A DNA stretch of 7,801 nucleotides from UBA9732 sp963649615. GTDB lineage: Bacteria; Spirochaetota; Spirochaetia; Sphaerochaetales; Sphaerochaetaceae. The first letter of the stretch is position 1. Each line of letters opens with the position of its first letter. Location of the stretch: contig CAVJIN010000062.1 in assembly GCA_963649615.1 (NCBI GenBank), forward strand, positions 1 through 7,801, read 5' to 3'. The position numbers and the translations under genes are program-made. Positions 1-6,581 of this stretch are shown piece after piece. Below the pieces are notes generated by a model. It worked only from the letters and a program-made list of their open reading frames with translations. It was not told the origin of the DNA and ran no database searches.

Positions 1-108
1 TAATACTTTGTGTATTATGAAGTTAGAAGAAATGTCCTTTTAGCCGGAAAGGCAAAGCCAAGGTTCATGAAGGCAGTTTTGCAAAAACCTCTAAAATGAG
101 GCATGAAA

Positions 109-927
109 ATGGATTATATTAGCACCAAAGAAGCCGCCCAAAAATGGGGCATTAGTGAAAGACGTGTAAGATCTCTTTGTGCAGAAGGTAAAATTGAAGG
201 CGCAGCTCGTTGTGGAGATTGGGTCTGGAGTATTCCTATTGGAACACAAAAACCAGCAGACGGAAGAACACTGAGATACATCAAAAATAGAAGCCTTAGA
301 ACTGGCGTACAAGACTACAAAAGAGCCGATGAAATGCGCTCTAGTTTTGTTCAAGCGCCTCTTACTACAGAACAAAAGGCCTTAATTATACTTGAAGCTT
401 TGGCTTTTGACGGTATTGAACTTACTCTTGAACAAGTACAGGGAATTCTTGGGTTGCAAAATCAAAGCAACGTTGACCTTGCAGTACAGGTTCTTGTTCT
501 CAATACACAAGCAATTTTAGCATCCCTTCCTTTCGATTTAAACCAAAAGAAACTTCTTGAACTTCATGCCAGACTTTTAACTTCAATCGCAGAAAAAGAA
601 GGCGGAAACTACAAACTTGGTGGAATGCAGGGACAAGAAACAGAAGCTATGCTCGAGCAATACAGTGGTCCTTGGTCCGTTCTCCACCCTGTTGCAAAAG
701 CAGCTTTCTTGTTTGCTGAAATACTTAGAATTGCTCCTTTTGAAAAAGGAAATTCAATGCTTGCTTTTATCCTACTTGCAAATGAAATGTATAAAGCAAA
801 ACTCCCGCCAGCAATCTTTGGACAGGCAAAAATACCAGAGCTCAAGGCAGCCCTTGCATCAACAAAAATTAGAGGCAACTCACAAATGCTTGTATCTATG
901 ATTTTGGATGCAACAACAAGGGAGTAG
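109..927 (+). CDS. HTH domain fused to a degenerate Fic-fold domain (probable inactive Fic)
   Basis: Residues about 3-24 (YISTKEAAQKWGISERRVRSLC) are an excisionase/MerR-like helix-turn-helix, followed by a wing ending in a KPADGR linker typical of HTH-Fic proteins. The rest follows the Fic fold: an LTLEQV helix near 105, LELHARLL near 150, GGNYK where GxYR is usual, LHPVAKAAFLFAEI near 192, then the motif position and LPP near 232. The motif that should read HPFxxGNGRxxR is APFEKGNSM (209-217) followed by LAF: the catalytic His is Ala, the second Gly is Ser, and both Arg are Met and Phe. The inhibitory-helix motif (S/T)xxxE(G/N) is also altered, to ALAFDG (97-102). I infer a non-AMPylating regulatory or binding protein, but function is unproven. 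The 272-aa start at 109 is chosen because GAGG (98-101) lies 7 bases upstream; an ATG at 103 is only one base from it. The next gene follows after 8 bases. Confidence 0.8.
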   Translation: MDYISTKEAAQKWGISERRVRSLCAEGKIEGAARCGDWVWSIPIGTQKPADGRTLRYIKNRSLRTGVQDYKRADEMRSSFVQAPLTTEQKALIILEALAFDGIELTLEQVQGILGLQNQSNVDLAVQVLVLNTQAILASLPFDLNQKKLLELHARLLTSIAEKEGGNYKLGGMQGQETEAMLEQYSGPWSVLHPVAKAAFLFAEILRIAPFEKGNSMLAFILLANEMYKAKLPPAIFGQAKIPELKAALASTKIRGNSQMLVSMILDATTRE

Positions 928-935
928 AAGTAAAA

Positions 936-2507
936 ATGTTACTATTCAAAAATGGACTCGTGATTGATGGAACTGGTGCAAAACCTTTCAAAGCCAATGT
1001 TCTTGTTGATGGCAATACTATTGCAGGTCTAGTGAAATCTAATGACATTCCCCATGATGCAAATCTAGTAGAAATCGATATCCAAGACAAAATTCTCTGC
1101 CCTGGGTTCATGGATATTCATGCTCACAGCGAGCTCGAGGCCCTTAGAAATCCACACATGCCCCACAAAATCCAGCAGGGCATCACGTTTGACCTATCTG
1201 GAAATTGTGGTATAGGCGTCTATCCAAGACAGCTTTCTACTCCTCCTGTTTTTGCCGATATCCTTGGACACTACAACGGCAGTTGGAACTGGACAGATTT
1301 TGAAAGCTTTCAAGATCAACTAAAGCCGGGCATCAACATGGCTTTTCTTCAAAGCCATAGCATGCTAAGAATGACAGCAATCAAGGGTAATCCCAATAGA
1401 GAAGCAACTACAGAAGAAATTGAAAAAATGTGCAATCTTCTCGATGTTTCTCTTAGCCAAGGCTGTTTAGGCTTTTCAACTGGACTCTATTACGCTCCCT
1501 GCCTTTTTGCAAACGAAAAAGAAATGCTAAATCTTCTTAAAGTTGTTAAAAAGCATGATGCCTTATTTTCTGTCCATCACAGATGTGAGGGAAATGAAAT
1601 TCTTACCTCCATTGATGAGGTTCTTAACTACGTAAGAAAAACAGGTGTAAAACTTGAAATCTCCCATCTAAAAGCAATTGGCAAAGCAAATCAAGATAAG
1701 GTTGATTTAATCCTTGAGAAAATCCATAAATTCAGAGATGAAGGCTTTGATGTTTGTTTTGACCAGTATCCTTACGAATATGGAAGTACTAGTCTATTTA
1801 GCCTACTCCCGCCATTCTTATTGCGCCTTGAAAAAGAAAACCTTTCTAAAACTCTAGCTATCCTAGAAAGGGATATTACACTTAGAGCAAAAATCATTGA
1901 GCAAATGCTTAACCCTCAAGAATGGGATAGTATTGTTGAACTTTGTGGTTGGGACAATATTACAATTACTTCTTTAGAATCTTCTCCACAATATAACGGT
2001 CTAACTTTGGCAGAAGCCTCAAAAAAACTAGGAAAAGACCCCTTTGACACACTCTTTTCACTTCTTGCCAAAGAAAATGAACTTGCTCTTATGACAGATG
2101 TCACGCAAAGTACGGAAAATCTTAAAAAGATATTTAAAGACCCTCTAATGCGCTTTGGAACAGATGCTCTTTACACAGGAAGTACTTCCCACCCAAGAAG
2201 TGCAAATGCAACCATTCATTTACTTGAAACCATGTGCAAGACTAGCAGCACAGCAAGCTATGAAGAAGCCATTTGCAAAATGACATACAAGGTTGCCCAA
2301 AGACTAGGCATTAAAGATAGAGGCAAGATAGCAGAAGGTATGAAAGCTGACCTTGTAGTCTTTGATCCTAGAAGTCTTCATGACAATTCTACTCCTTCTA
2401 ACCCCTTTGCTATGTGTAGTGGCCTAGATTACGTATTAGTAAACGGCGAGTTTGCCATCTACAACTCCGCTTTCACCAAAAACAGGAGTGGTGTAATAGA
2501 AAAATAG
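936..2507 (+). CDS. N-acyl-D-amino-acid deacylase (D-aminoacylase family amidohydrolase)
   Basis: Enzymes of this family are cytoplasmic zinc amidohydrolases that release D-amino acids from N-acyl-D-amino acids; some members act on related acylated or cyclic amides. The 523-aa length fits. A beta-sandwich N-terminus (NGLVIDGTG, 6-14) leads into CPGFMDIHAH (55-64), giving H62 and H64. Then come GNCG with the family's metal-binding Cys (C91), STGLYYAP (181-188), VHHRCEG with H214, EISHLKA with H244, DQYPYEYGSTSL (276-287), and FGTDALYTG with catalytic Asp D410. The C-terminus GKIAEGMKADLVVFDP (463-478) closes the sandwich. These residues match the H/H, Cys/His/His and Asp set described for Alcaligenes D-aminoacylase, so activity is likely; the acyl and amino-acid preference cannot be read from sequence. 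No signal peptide is seen. GGGAG (920-924) overlaps the end of the upstream gene and lies 11 bases before the ATG, so the two genes are probably co-transcribed. Confidence 0.88.
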   Translation: MLLFKNGLVIDGTGAKPFKANVLVDGNTIAGLVKSNDIPHDANLVEIDIQDKILCPGFMDIHAHSELEALRNPHMPHKIQQGITFDLSGNCGIGVYPRQLSTPPVFADILGHYNGSWNWTDFESFQDQLKPGINMAFLQSHSMLRMTAIKGNPNREATTEEIEKMCNLLDVSLSQGCLGFSTGLYYAPCLFANEKEMLNLLKVVKKHDALFSVHHRCEGNEILTSIDEVLNYVRKTGVKLEISHLKAIGKANQDKVDLILEKIHKFRDEGFDVCFDQYPYEYGSTSLFSLLPPFLLRLEKENLSKTLAILERDITLRAKIIEQMLNPQEWDSIVELCGWDNITITSLESSPQYNGLTLAEASKKLGKDPFDTLFSLLAKENELALMTDVTQSTENLKKIFKDPLMRFGTDALYTGSTSHPRSANATIHLLETMCKTSSTASYEEAICKMTYKVAQRLGIKDRGKIAEGMKADLVVFDPRSLHDNSTPSNPFAMCSGLDYVLVNGEFAIYNSAFTKNRSGVIEK

Positions 2508-2519
2508 CTTTAAACAGAC

Positions 2520-2602
2520 AGTATTCGAAAAAAGGCTACTTTTGAAAAAAATCGAATACTTTATATTCGATTTTTAAAAATTTTAGGCTAAAATCGAATA
2601 CT
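2520..2602. repeat. Four alternating copies of an AGTATTCGATTTT-type element
   Basis: Between the convergent stop codons, the element occurs as AGTATTCGA (2520-2528, +), AAAATCGAATACT (2548-2560, -), TATTCGATTTT (2564-2574, +) and AAAATCGAATACT (2590-2602, -). The two minus copies are identical over 13 bases and start 42 bases apart. An AGGCTA precedes each of them (2533-2538 and 2585-2590), which suggests partial duplication of a block. Any plus copy can pair with a neighbouring minus copy, so alternative hairpins are possible. The last copy overlaps the rsfS stop codon. The repeats are read directly; a role beyond termination is unknown. Confidence 0.75.
2545..2577. terminator. Putative bidirectional intrinsic terminator
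   Basis: A perfect 12-bp inverted repeat (2547-2558 with 2564-2575, core ATCGAATA/TATTCGAT) encloses the 5-base loop CTTTA. It is flanked by an A tract on the left (2545-2551) and a T tract on the right (2571-2575), so either strand gives a hairpin ending in U residues. It sits between the stop of the deacylase gene (2507) and that of rsfS (2601). The stem has only two G-C pairs, which makes it weaker than a classical terminator. Confidence 0.6.
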
Positions 2603-2939
2603 ATCTTCCAACTTTCTGCCAAAGTTTCTCCAAAGAGTAGAAATCTCTGAGTTCTTGACTCATAAGGTGGATAACAATATCTCCACAGTCAATCAATTCC
2701 CAGCCGTCATCACCAACAGCCTTGTGTCTGTTGTTAACTTGAAGGTCGAGTTCGTCCAACAAGCCCCAAAGCTCTCTTGCCAAGCCCCTTAGATGACCAA
2801 GACTTGTTACTGTGCAAATTACAAAGCATTCTGTCCAAGAACACTCTTGCTCAACATCAATGATTGTAACTTCAAGTCCTTTGTGATCTTTTAAAAAATC
2901 GCTTATGGCAGCTGCCTTAGCTTTAGTTTCTTCTTTCAT
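2601..2939 (-). CDS. rsfS: Ribosomal silencing factor RsfS (Iojap/DUF143 family)
   Basis: RsfS binds ribosomal protein L14 on the 50S subunit and blocks subunit joining when nutrients are short. The 112-aa product has the usual family length and the full conserved core: a helical N-terminus (AAAISDFLKDHKG), VTIIDVE, CFVICTVTSLGHLRGLA (38-54), GWELIDCGDIVIHLM (79-93, including H91), then LRDFYSLEKLW (97-107). The reading frame extends 10 codons further upstream, but GGAGG at 2946-2950 lies 6 bases before the ATG at 2939 and fixes the start there. That ATG shares its A with the TGA of the preceding gene (TGATG), so translation is probably coupled. It is the last gene of the minus-strand operon, and its stop codon lies at the edge of the repeat and terminator region. 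Confidence 0.95.
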   Translation of the reverse strand: MKEETKAKAAAISDFLKDHKGLEVTIIDVEQECSWTECFVICTVTSLGHLRGLARELWGLLDELDLQVNNRHKAVGDDGWELIDCGDIVIHLMSQELRDFYSLEKLWQKVGR

Positions 2940-3532
2940 CAATATCCTCCAAGAACCTGTCCCAACCATTGAGTGAAATATCTTTGGGAGAAGTTCAAAT
3001 CTTCTGTAGAAAAAAGCCCACGAGCATCATAATAAAGGGTTTTTGGAGTCACATTTTCTATGACTTTGAAAGCCTTTGAAACATCTTGCCCGCAAAGCTT
3101 GTTCATATTATCTGACAATGGTTTTTTGCTCAAGAGAGAAATATTCTCTGCGAGAGTCTGTAGTCTTTTAGAATTATTTGCCTCGCCTTCTCTATCTAGA
3201 CCCATAACGTCTAACAAATCTCTAAGTGTTTGCAAAGATTGCAAGGAACCAACAAAAAATCCAGATTCACTTAAACCTACATAGTTTCTCATTGCAATTG
3301 GGATAGAACTAAGCCCTGCACTTTTACCCCATAGCAGAATTGTCTCTAGCGGAAGTTCAATTTCATATAATGTGTTCTGTTCTTGACTATAAACAAAGAT
3401 GAAAGCTGTATCTTCATAATAAGCGTAATAGCACTGAGGGTTACTATTATTACAACTGCATAAAAGAGAAATAACAAGCAATGCGACACAAAAAAACAAT
3501 TGAGTCTTAGATTTTGCAACTTCTTTTGCCAC
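2939..3532 (-). CDS. Small putative lipoprotein of unknown function
   Basis: I do not recognise this family. With a GTG start at 3532 the product is 197 aa and opens as a classic export signal: basic MAKEVAKSK, a hydrophobic core (about 11-24), then LCSC with a candidate lipid-modified Cys at 27. The mature part is soluble-looking, with YYAYYEDTAFIFVYS (35-49), a central helical segment (GSLQSLQTLRDLLDVMG, 95-111) and another helix near 121-135. There are no further membrane spans. The GTG is chosen because TTGGAG lies 6 bases upstream and the GTG shares a base with the yqeK stop (TAGTG); an ATG at 3577 would overlap yqeK by 46 bases and bury the signal peptide. In many bacteria a LytR-CpsA-Psr protein occupies the slot between yqeK and rsfS. 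A diverged remnant of that family is possible but I see no LCP motif. It is probably anchored in a membrane facing the periplasm. Confidence 0.8.
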   Translation of the reverse strand: MAKEVAKSKTQLFFCVALLVISLLCSCNNSNPQCYYAYYEDTAFIFVYSQEQNTLYEIELPLETILLWGKSAGLSSIPIAMRNYVGLSESGFFVGSLQSLQTLRDLLDVMGLDREGEANNSKRLQTLAENISLLSKKPLSDNMNKLCGQDVSKAFKVIENVTPKTLYYDARGLFSTEDLNFSQRYFTQWLGQVLGGY

Positions 3533-4185
3533 TATTTTCTCCAATCCTTTTCCCAAGGGAAACGTCCTAAAGCGCAACCTTTGGCTTCTAGTTCAACCTT
3601 CATAGCCTTTGCTGATTCTGAAGGTTCAAAGTTACCACAACTTTTCCAATGATCTATCATATCACAGAGAATTCTATAAGCACAGGAGCTTAAAGATGGA
3701 GCTGAAAGGTAATAAGATCTTCTTTGAGAAGTCATAAAGCGTCGTGAAGGCTCAATAAAATCAGCACTAAACAATGCGAGTGCTAAATCATCCATATTTG
3801 CAGAGCCTGTTGTATGTACAATTATTGCTCTTTCCCACGAAGATGGATATTGCCCACAAAGCTCTTTTGCCATATGAGAAGAAACTAAACCATGAGCCAA
3901 TACAGGAGAAACAAGCTCCTCTTGAGTGAGTTTGAGGCCATTCTTTTCACAATACTGCATAATTGAGGAATCAGAGAGTTCTCTCGCAAGGTCATGCGCT
4001 ATTCCACAAAAAAAGGGAGCAGAAAAACCGTTCCAACTAGGTTCCAAAAGAGAACAATTATATTTTTCAAGCAAAATATTTGTGGTTTCTGCAACCCCAA
4101 GACTATGAATGTATCTGCGTTCTGAGACAGTTTTCTTAAGGTAATCCTTAAGTTCTTCAATGGTACAAATTCTTTTGTTTAACAT
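3532..4185 (-). CDS. yqeK: YqeK-type HD-domain hydrolase (symmetrical Ap4A hydrolase family)
   Basis: YqeK proteins are metal-dependent HD hydrolases that split diadenosine tetraphosphate into two ADP. The 217-aa product carries the family's ligands in order: RRYIHSLGV (H27), GIAHDLARE with the HD pair H64-D65, LAHGLVSSHMAKE (H98), VHTTGSANM (H124) and LALFSADFIEPSRRF with D142, a YqeK hallmark. All expected metal-binding positions look intact. The ATG at 4185 has GGTGAG about 5 bases upstream and begins 29 bases inside nadD, which suggests translational coupling; nadD-yqeK adjacency is very common. The C-terminal tail (about 185-217, rich in E, K and W) extends past the HD core and resembles nothing I know. 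The stop overlaps the GTG start of the lipoprotein gene by one base. Confidence 0.92.
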   Translation of the reverse strand: MLNKRICTIEELKDYLKKTVSERRYIHSLGVAETTNILLEKYNCSLLEPSWNGFSAPFFCGIAHDLARELSDSSIMQYCEKNGLKLTQEELVSPVLAHGLVSSHMAKELCGQYPSSWERAIIVHTTGSANMDDLALALFSADFIEPSRRFMTSQRRSYYLSAPSLSSCAYRILCDMIDHWKSCGNFEPSESAKAMKVELEAKGCALGRFPWEKDWRK

Positions 4186-4765
4186 ATTGTCTCACCCTGT
4201 TTGAAAGATAATCCTCTTTAGTTTCACAACTTTCTCTGTACTGACTAGAAGACTGAGGAGCAAGAGCCTTGGGCTCAATCTTTACGTAACTAATATCATT
4301 TGGAAGTAACGACCACAATGCTCCACTAGGTTCACGTCTACAAATTATGAACTCAACTTCTTTTTTTAGATCTTCGTATCTATACCAGTTGGTAAGCATA
4401 GGAATTTGGTCATCACCAATAAGTAAACCAAGTCTGCCTATTATATTGTAAGCCTTCTTTATTTCCATGACTGTGTCGTAAGTATAAGACACCCCGCCAC
4501 GCTGCAGTTCTAAAGTGGAAATAACAAGTTTTGAAATATCATCTTCTGGATAAAGATCCTTGTAGTCTTCAATGGCAAGCCTTAGCATTTCAAGACGGTC
4601 TTCAGAAGAGGCCTTTGGTTTATTAGTCTGTTTAAAATTGCTTAATTTGGCAGGTACTATGAGAAAAAGATTGTAATTGCTGTATTTTAGGGCATTGTGG
4701 AGTACTGCAAGATGTCCAAGATGAACAGGATCAAAACTTCCTCCAAACAAAGCTACTTTTTGCAT
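4157..4765 (-). CDS. nadD: Nicotinate-nucleotide adenylyltransferase NadD
   Basis: NadD joins nicotinate mononucleotide to AMP from ATP to make nicotinic acid adenine dinucleotide, an essential step of NAD synthesis. The 202-aa protein starts with the nucleotidyltransferase signature GGSFDPVHLGH (8-18; the HxGH motif is H15 to H18). It continues with an RLEMLRLAI helix near 57, SYTYDTV (93-99), LLIGDDQ (114-120) and NWYRYEDL (126-133), all usual in NadD. The late ISSTxIR motif is altered to SSSQYR (172-177), keeping the Ser run and the Arg. A TTG at 4768 is in frame, but GAGGAG (4772-4777) is 6 bases from the ATG at 4765, so that start is preferred. It follows obg after 14 bases and overlaps yqeK by 29 bases. 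Confidence 0.94.
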   Translation of the reverse strand: MQKVALFGGSFDPVHLGHLAVLHNALKYSNYNLFLIVPAKLSNFKQTNKPKASSEDRLEMLRLAIEDYKDLYPEDDISKLVISTLELQRGGVSYTYDTVMEIKKAYNIIGRLGLLIGDDQIPMLTNWYRYEDLKKEVEFIICRREPSGALWSLLPNDISYVKIEPKALAPQSSSQYRESCETKEDYLSNRVRQYVKQKNLYH

Positions 4766-4779
4766 CAACTACTCCTCAA

Positions 4780-5847
4780 TTACTCCTCTTCAGGAAGAAA
4801 CCTACTGTCTGTTTCTGGATAATAAGCATCTGTATTTGGCTTTGTGGTAAATCCTTGTTCTGATGAAGGCTCAACTAGCATATCTACAAAGGCTTTCATA
4901 ATTGGTTTTACAGAGTCTTCATCAAAAATACTCATACCAAAAACTTGCTTATCAGAATATTTTGCTTTGAATTTCTCAAAATTTTCCATAGCTCCTTCTT
5001 CATCAAGTTTGGTACCAATAAGAACCTCTCTCTTTTGAAGAAGATCTTCAGAATATGAGCCAAGCTCATTTCTTAACAGTTCATACTGTTCTAGGAACTG
5101 AGGGTCTGACATATCAATAAGAAAAGCAAGCCCTCCTGTTCTTGAGATATGCTTCAAGAACTTGAAGCCCATTCCAGCACCTTGACTGGCACCTTCAATA
5201 ATACCAGGGATGTCAGCAATGACAACGTCTTGGTCTCCTAGGCGCATCATTCCAAGTTGTGGAATTTTTGTTGTAAATGGATAGGATGCCACCTTACTAC
5301 GGGCATTGGTGAGCATATTCATGAGAGAGCTCTTGCCTGCATTAGGGAATCCTACAAAACCGATATCTGCAATGACAAGCAGTTCAACCCCAACACGCAT
5401 TTCAACACCGGGTTCACCAGGTTGTGCGAATTTTGGAGCTTGTCTAGTTGAGGTTCTGAAATGATAATTTCCTAAACCTCCGCGTCCACCTTTCAAAAAG
5501 ACAAATCTATCAAGTCCTGTTAGGTCTTTAATTATTTCACCGGTGGTTGCATCTTTAATAACTGTTCCAGGAGGAACGGGAATCTCCATGTCGTTTCCAT
5601 TTCTTCCATAACAACGCGCACCACTTCCTCCGTGACCATTTTCTGCACGGAAAGATCTAATAATTTTGAGATGAGCCAATGTCCTTAGGTTGTTTTTGAC
5701 AACGAATACAACGTCTCCGCCTTTTCCGCCATCCCCACCGTCTGGACCTCCCTTGGCTACAAATTTTTCGCGTCTAAAGGAAACACAACCATTGCCTCCG
5801 TTTCCGGAGGCAATGTCAATATAGGTTTCATCTGAAAAACCAAACAT
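4780..5847 (-). CDS. obg: Obg/CgtA-family GTPase
   Basis: Obg GTPases act in late 50S ribosome assembly and stress signalling. The 355-aa protein has the glycine-rich Obg fold first (about 1-158: GNGGNGCVSFRREKF, GGPDGGDGGKGGD, PPGTVIKD, GGRGGLGN) and then the G domain: G1 GFPNAGKSS (165-173), G2 FTTKIPQLG (191-199), G3 DIPGIIEGASQG (212-223). G4 reads TKLD (279-282) in place of the usual NKxD, and G5 is weak (GMSIFDED near 304). There is no OCT domain; the last 30 residues are an acidic, low-complexity tail ending LPEEE. I recall the TK variant and lack of OCT from treponemal Obg proteins, which supports a spirochaete host. The ATG at 5847 lies 18 bases after rpmA and has no clear Shine-Dalgarno sequence, so coupling to rpmA translation is plausible. 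Confidence 0.95.
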   Translation of the reverse strand: MFGFSDETYIDIASGNGGNGCVSFRREKFVAKGGPDGGDGGKGGDVVFVVKNNLRTLAHLKIIRSFRAENGHGGSGARCYGRNGNDMEIPVPPGTVIKDATTGEIIKDLTGLDRFVFLKGGRGGLGNYHFRTSTRQAPKFAQPGEPGVEMRVGVELLVIADIGFVGFPNAGKSSLMNMLTNARSKVASYPFTTKIPQLGMMRLGDQDVVIADIPGIIEGASQGAGMGFKFLKHISRTGGLAFLIDMSDPQFLEQYELLRNELGSYSEDLLQKREVLIGTKLDEEGAMENFEKFKAKYSDKQVFGMSIFDEDSVKPIMKAFVDMLVEPSSEQGFTTKPNTDAYYPETDSRFLPEEE

Positions 5848-5865
5848 AGAGAATATTACTTAGTT

Positions 5866-6120
5866 TTACTCTTCAACAACTATGCTTACATAGTTACGGT
5901 TGTTTCTTGCATGGAAAAGAACTTTTCCGCCAACCTTTGCAAAGAGTGTGTAATCCGAACCAAGGCCAACATTTTCGCCCGGATGGATTTTTGTGCCGTG
6001 CTGACGAACAAGAATTTCGCCACCTTTAACAATTTGACCGCCGTAACGCTTTACGCCAAGGCGCTGTGCATTAGAATCTCTTCCGTTTCTGGATGAACCA
6101 CCACCTTTATGATGAGCCAT
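5866..6120 (-). CDS. rpmA: 50S ribosomal protein L27
   Basis: L27 sits at the peptidyl-transferase centre of the large subunit. The 84-aa protein has the standard start MAHHKGGGSSRNGRDSN, then LGVKRYGGQ and the family signature region GGEILVRQHGTKIHPGENVG (33-52), in which the usual RQRGT is RQHGT. It lacks the N-terminal extension that Firmicutes remove with the Prp protease, and no prp/ysxB gene lies between rplU and rpmA, which is consistent. GGGAGG about 6 bases before the ATG is a strong ribosome binding site. The gene follows rplU after 12 bases. Confidence 0.97.
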   Translation of the reverse strand: MAHHKGGGSSRNGRDSNAQRLGVKRYGGQIVKGGEILVRQHGTKIHPGENVGLGSDYTLFAKVGGKVLFHARNNRNYVSIVVEE

Positions 6121-6132
6121 TGATTGCCTCCC

Positions 6133-6444
6133 TTAAGCGTTGATCTTTTCAATCTTGAGAATGGAATAATTCTGGCGATGACCTTGGGTCCTACGATATC
6201 CCTTTCTCCTGCGAAACTTGTAGACACGAACCTTGTCGCCCTTTGTGTTGGACTCAAGAGTGGCTACAATGCTGGCACCTTCAACATATGGAGCGCCAAA
6301 CTTTACATCATTGTCGTTAACAATTGCAAGAACAGAATCGTATGTGACAGTTCCACCAACCTCAGCCTTAACGAGGTCAACCTGGATTGTCTTGCCTTCT
6401 TCTGCCTTGTACTGTTTTCCAAGAATTTCTACGAGTGCGTACAT
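6133..6444 (-). CDS. rplU: 50S ribosomal protein L21
   Basis: L21 is a 23S rRNA-binding large-subunit protein. With the ATG at 6444 the product is 103 aa, the usual length, starting MYALVEILGKQYKAEEG. It ends with the family signature KFRRRKGYRRTQGHRQNYS (76-94) and KIEKI. The frame is open a further 21 codons upstream, but those residues have no L21 counterpart and would delay the conserved start. AAGGA about 10 bases before 6444 can serve as ribosome binding site. It is the first ribosomal gene of the cluster; the 137 bases before it (6445-6581) separate it from the cNMP-binding gene on the same strand and contain no clear terminator. Confidence 0.96.
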   Translation of the reverse strand: MYALVEILGKQYKAEEGKTIQVDLVKAEVGGTVTYDSVLAIVNDNDVKFGAPYVEGASIVATLESNTKGDKVRVYKFRRRKGYRRTQGHRQNYSILKIEKINA

Positions 6445-6581
6445 TAAAAACACATCCTTAAAACTTATTTGTACTTTCTTATACTCCAAACGAGTTTTTT
6501 GCTCCATAACTTTGAACTAAAATTGTTAGAAAAAACTTATTAACAAACTAACGGTAGGTAGTAAAACTAAAGTCAAAACAC

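Noticed and set aside
1..102. Possible tail of an upstream gene or a leader before the HTH-Fic gene
   Set aside because: The three plus frames have stops at 1-3 and 97-99, at 41-43, and at 18-20, and the short open stretches carry no recognisable protein. A TATTAT (13-18) could be a -10 element but its -35 would fall outside the window.
2520..2602. CRISPR-like or insertion-sequence end repeats
   Set aside because: The copies alternate in orientation with unequal short spacers and there is no transposase or cas gene nearby.
3532..3577. ATG start of the lipoprotein gene at 3577
   Set aside because: It would overlap yqeK by 46 bases and put 15 residues in front of the signal peptide. The GTG at 3532 has a well-placed ribosome binding site and a stop/start overlap.
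6124..6447. Plus-strand open frame of 107 codons opposite rplU, and similar long frames opposite obg, yqeK and the Fic gene
   Set aside because: They lie antisense to well-identified genes, have no ribosome binding sites or recognisable domains, and have shadow-like composition.
6445..6507. In-frame 21-residue N-terminal extension of L21
   Set aside because: The ATG at 6444 gives the standard L21 start and length. The extension has no L21 counterpart.
6445..6581. Promoter or ribosomal leader regulatory structure before rplU
   Set aside because: A TTGACT (minus strand, 6571-6576) has no -10 at a usable distance, and TATAAG (minus strand, 6478-6483) has no -35. The TTGTTA/TAACAA pairing is only six A/T-rich bases plus a long loop. 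I cannot support a specific site.
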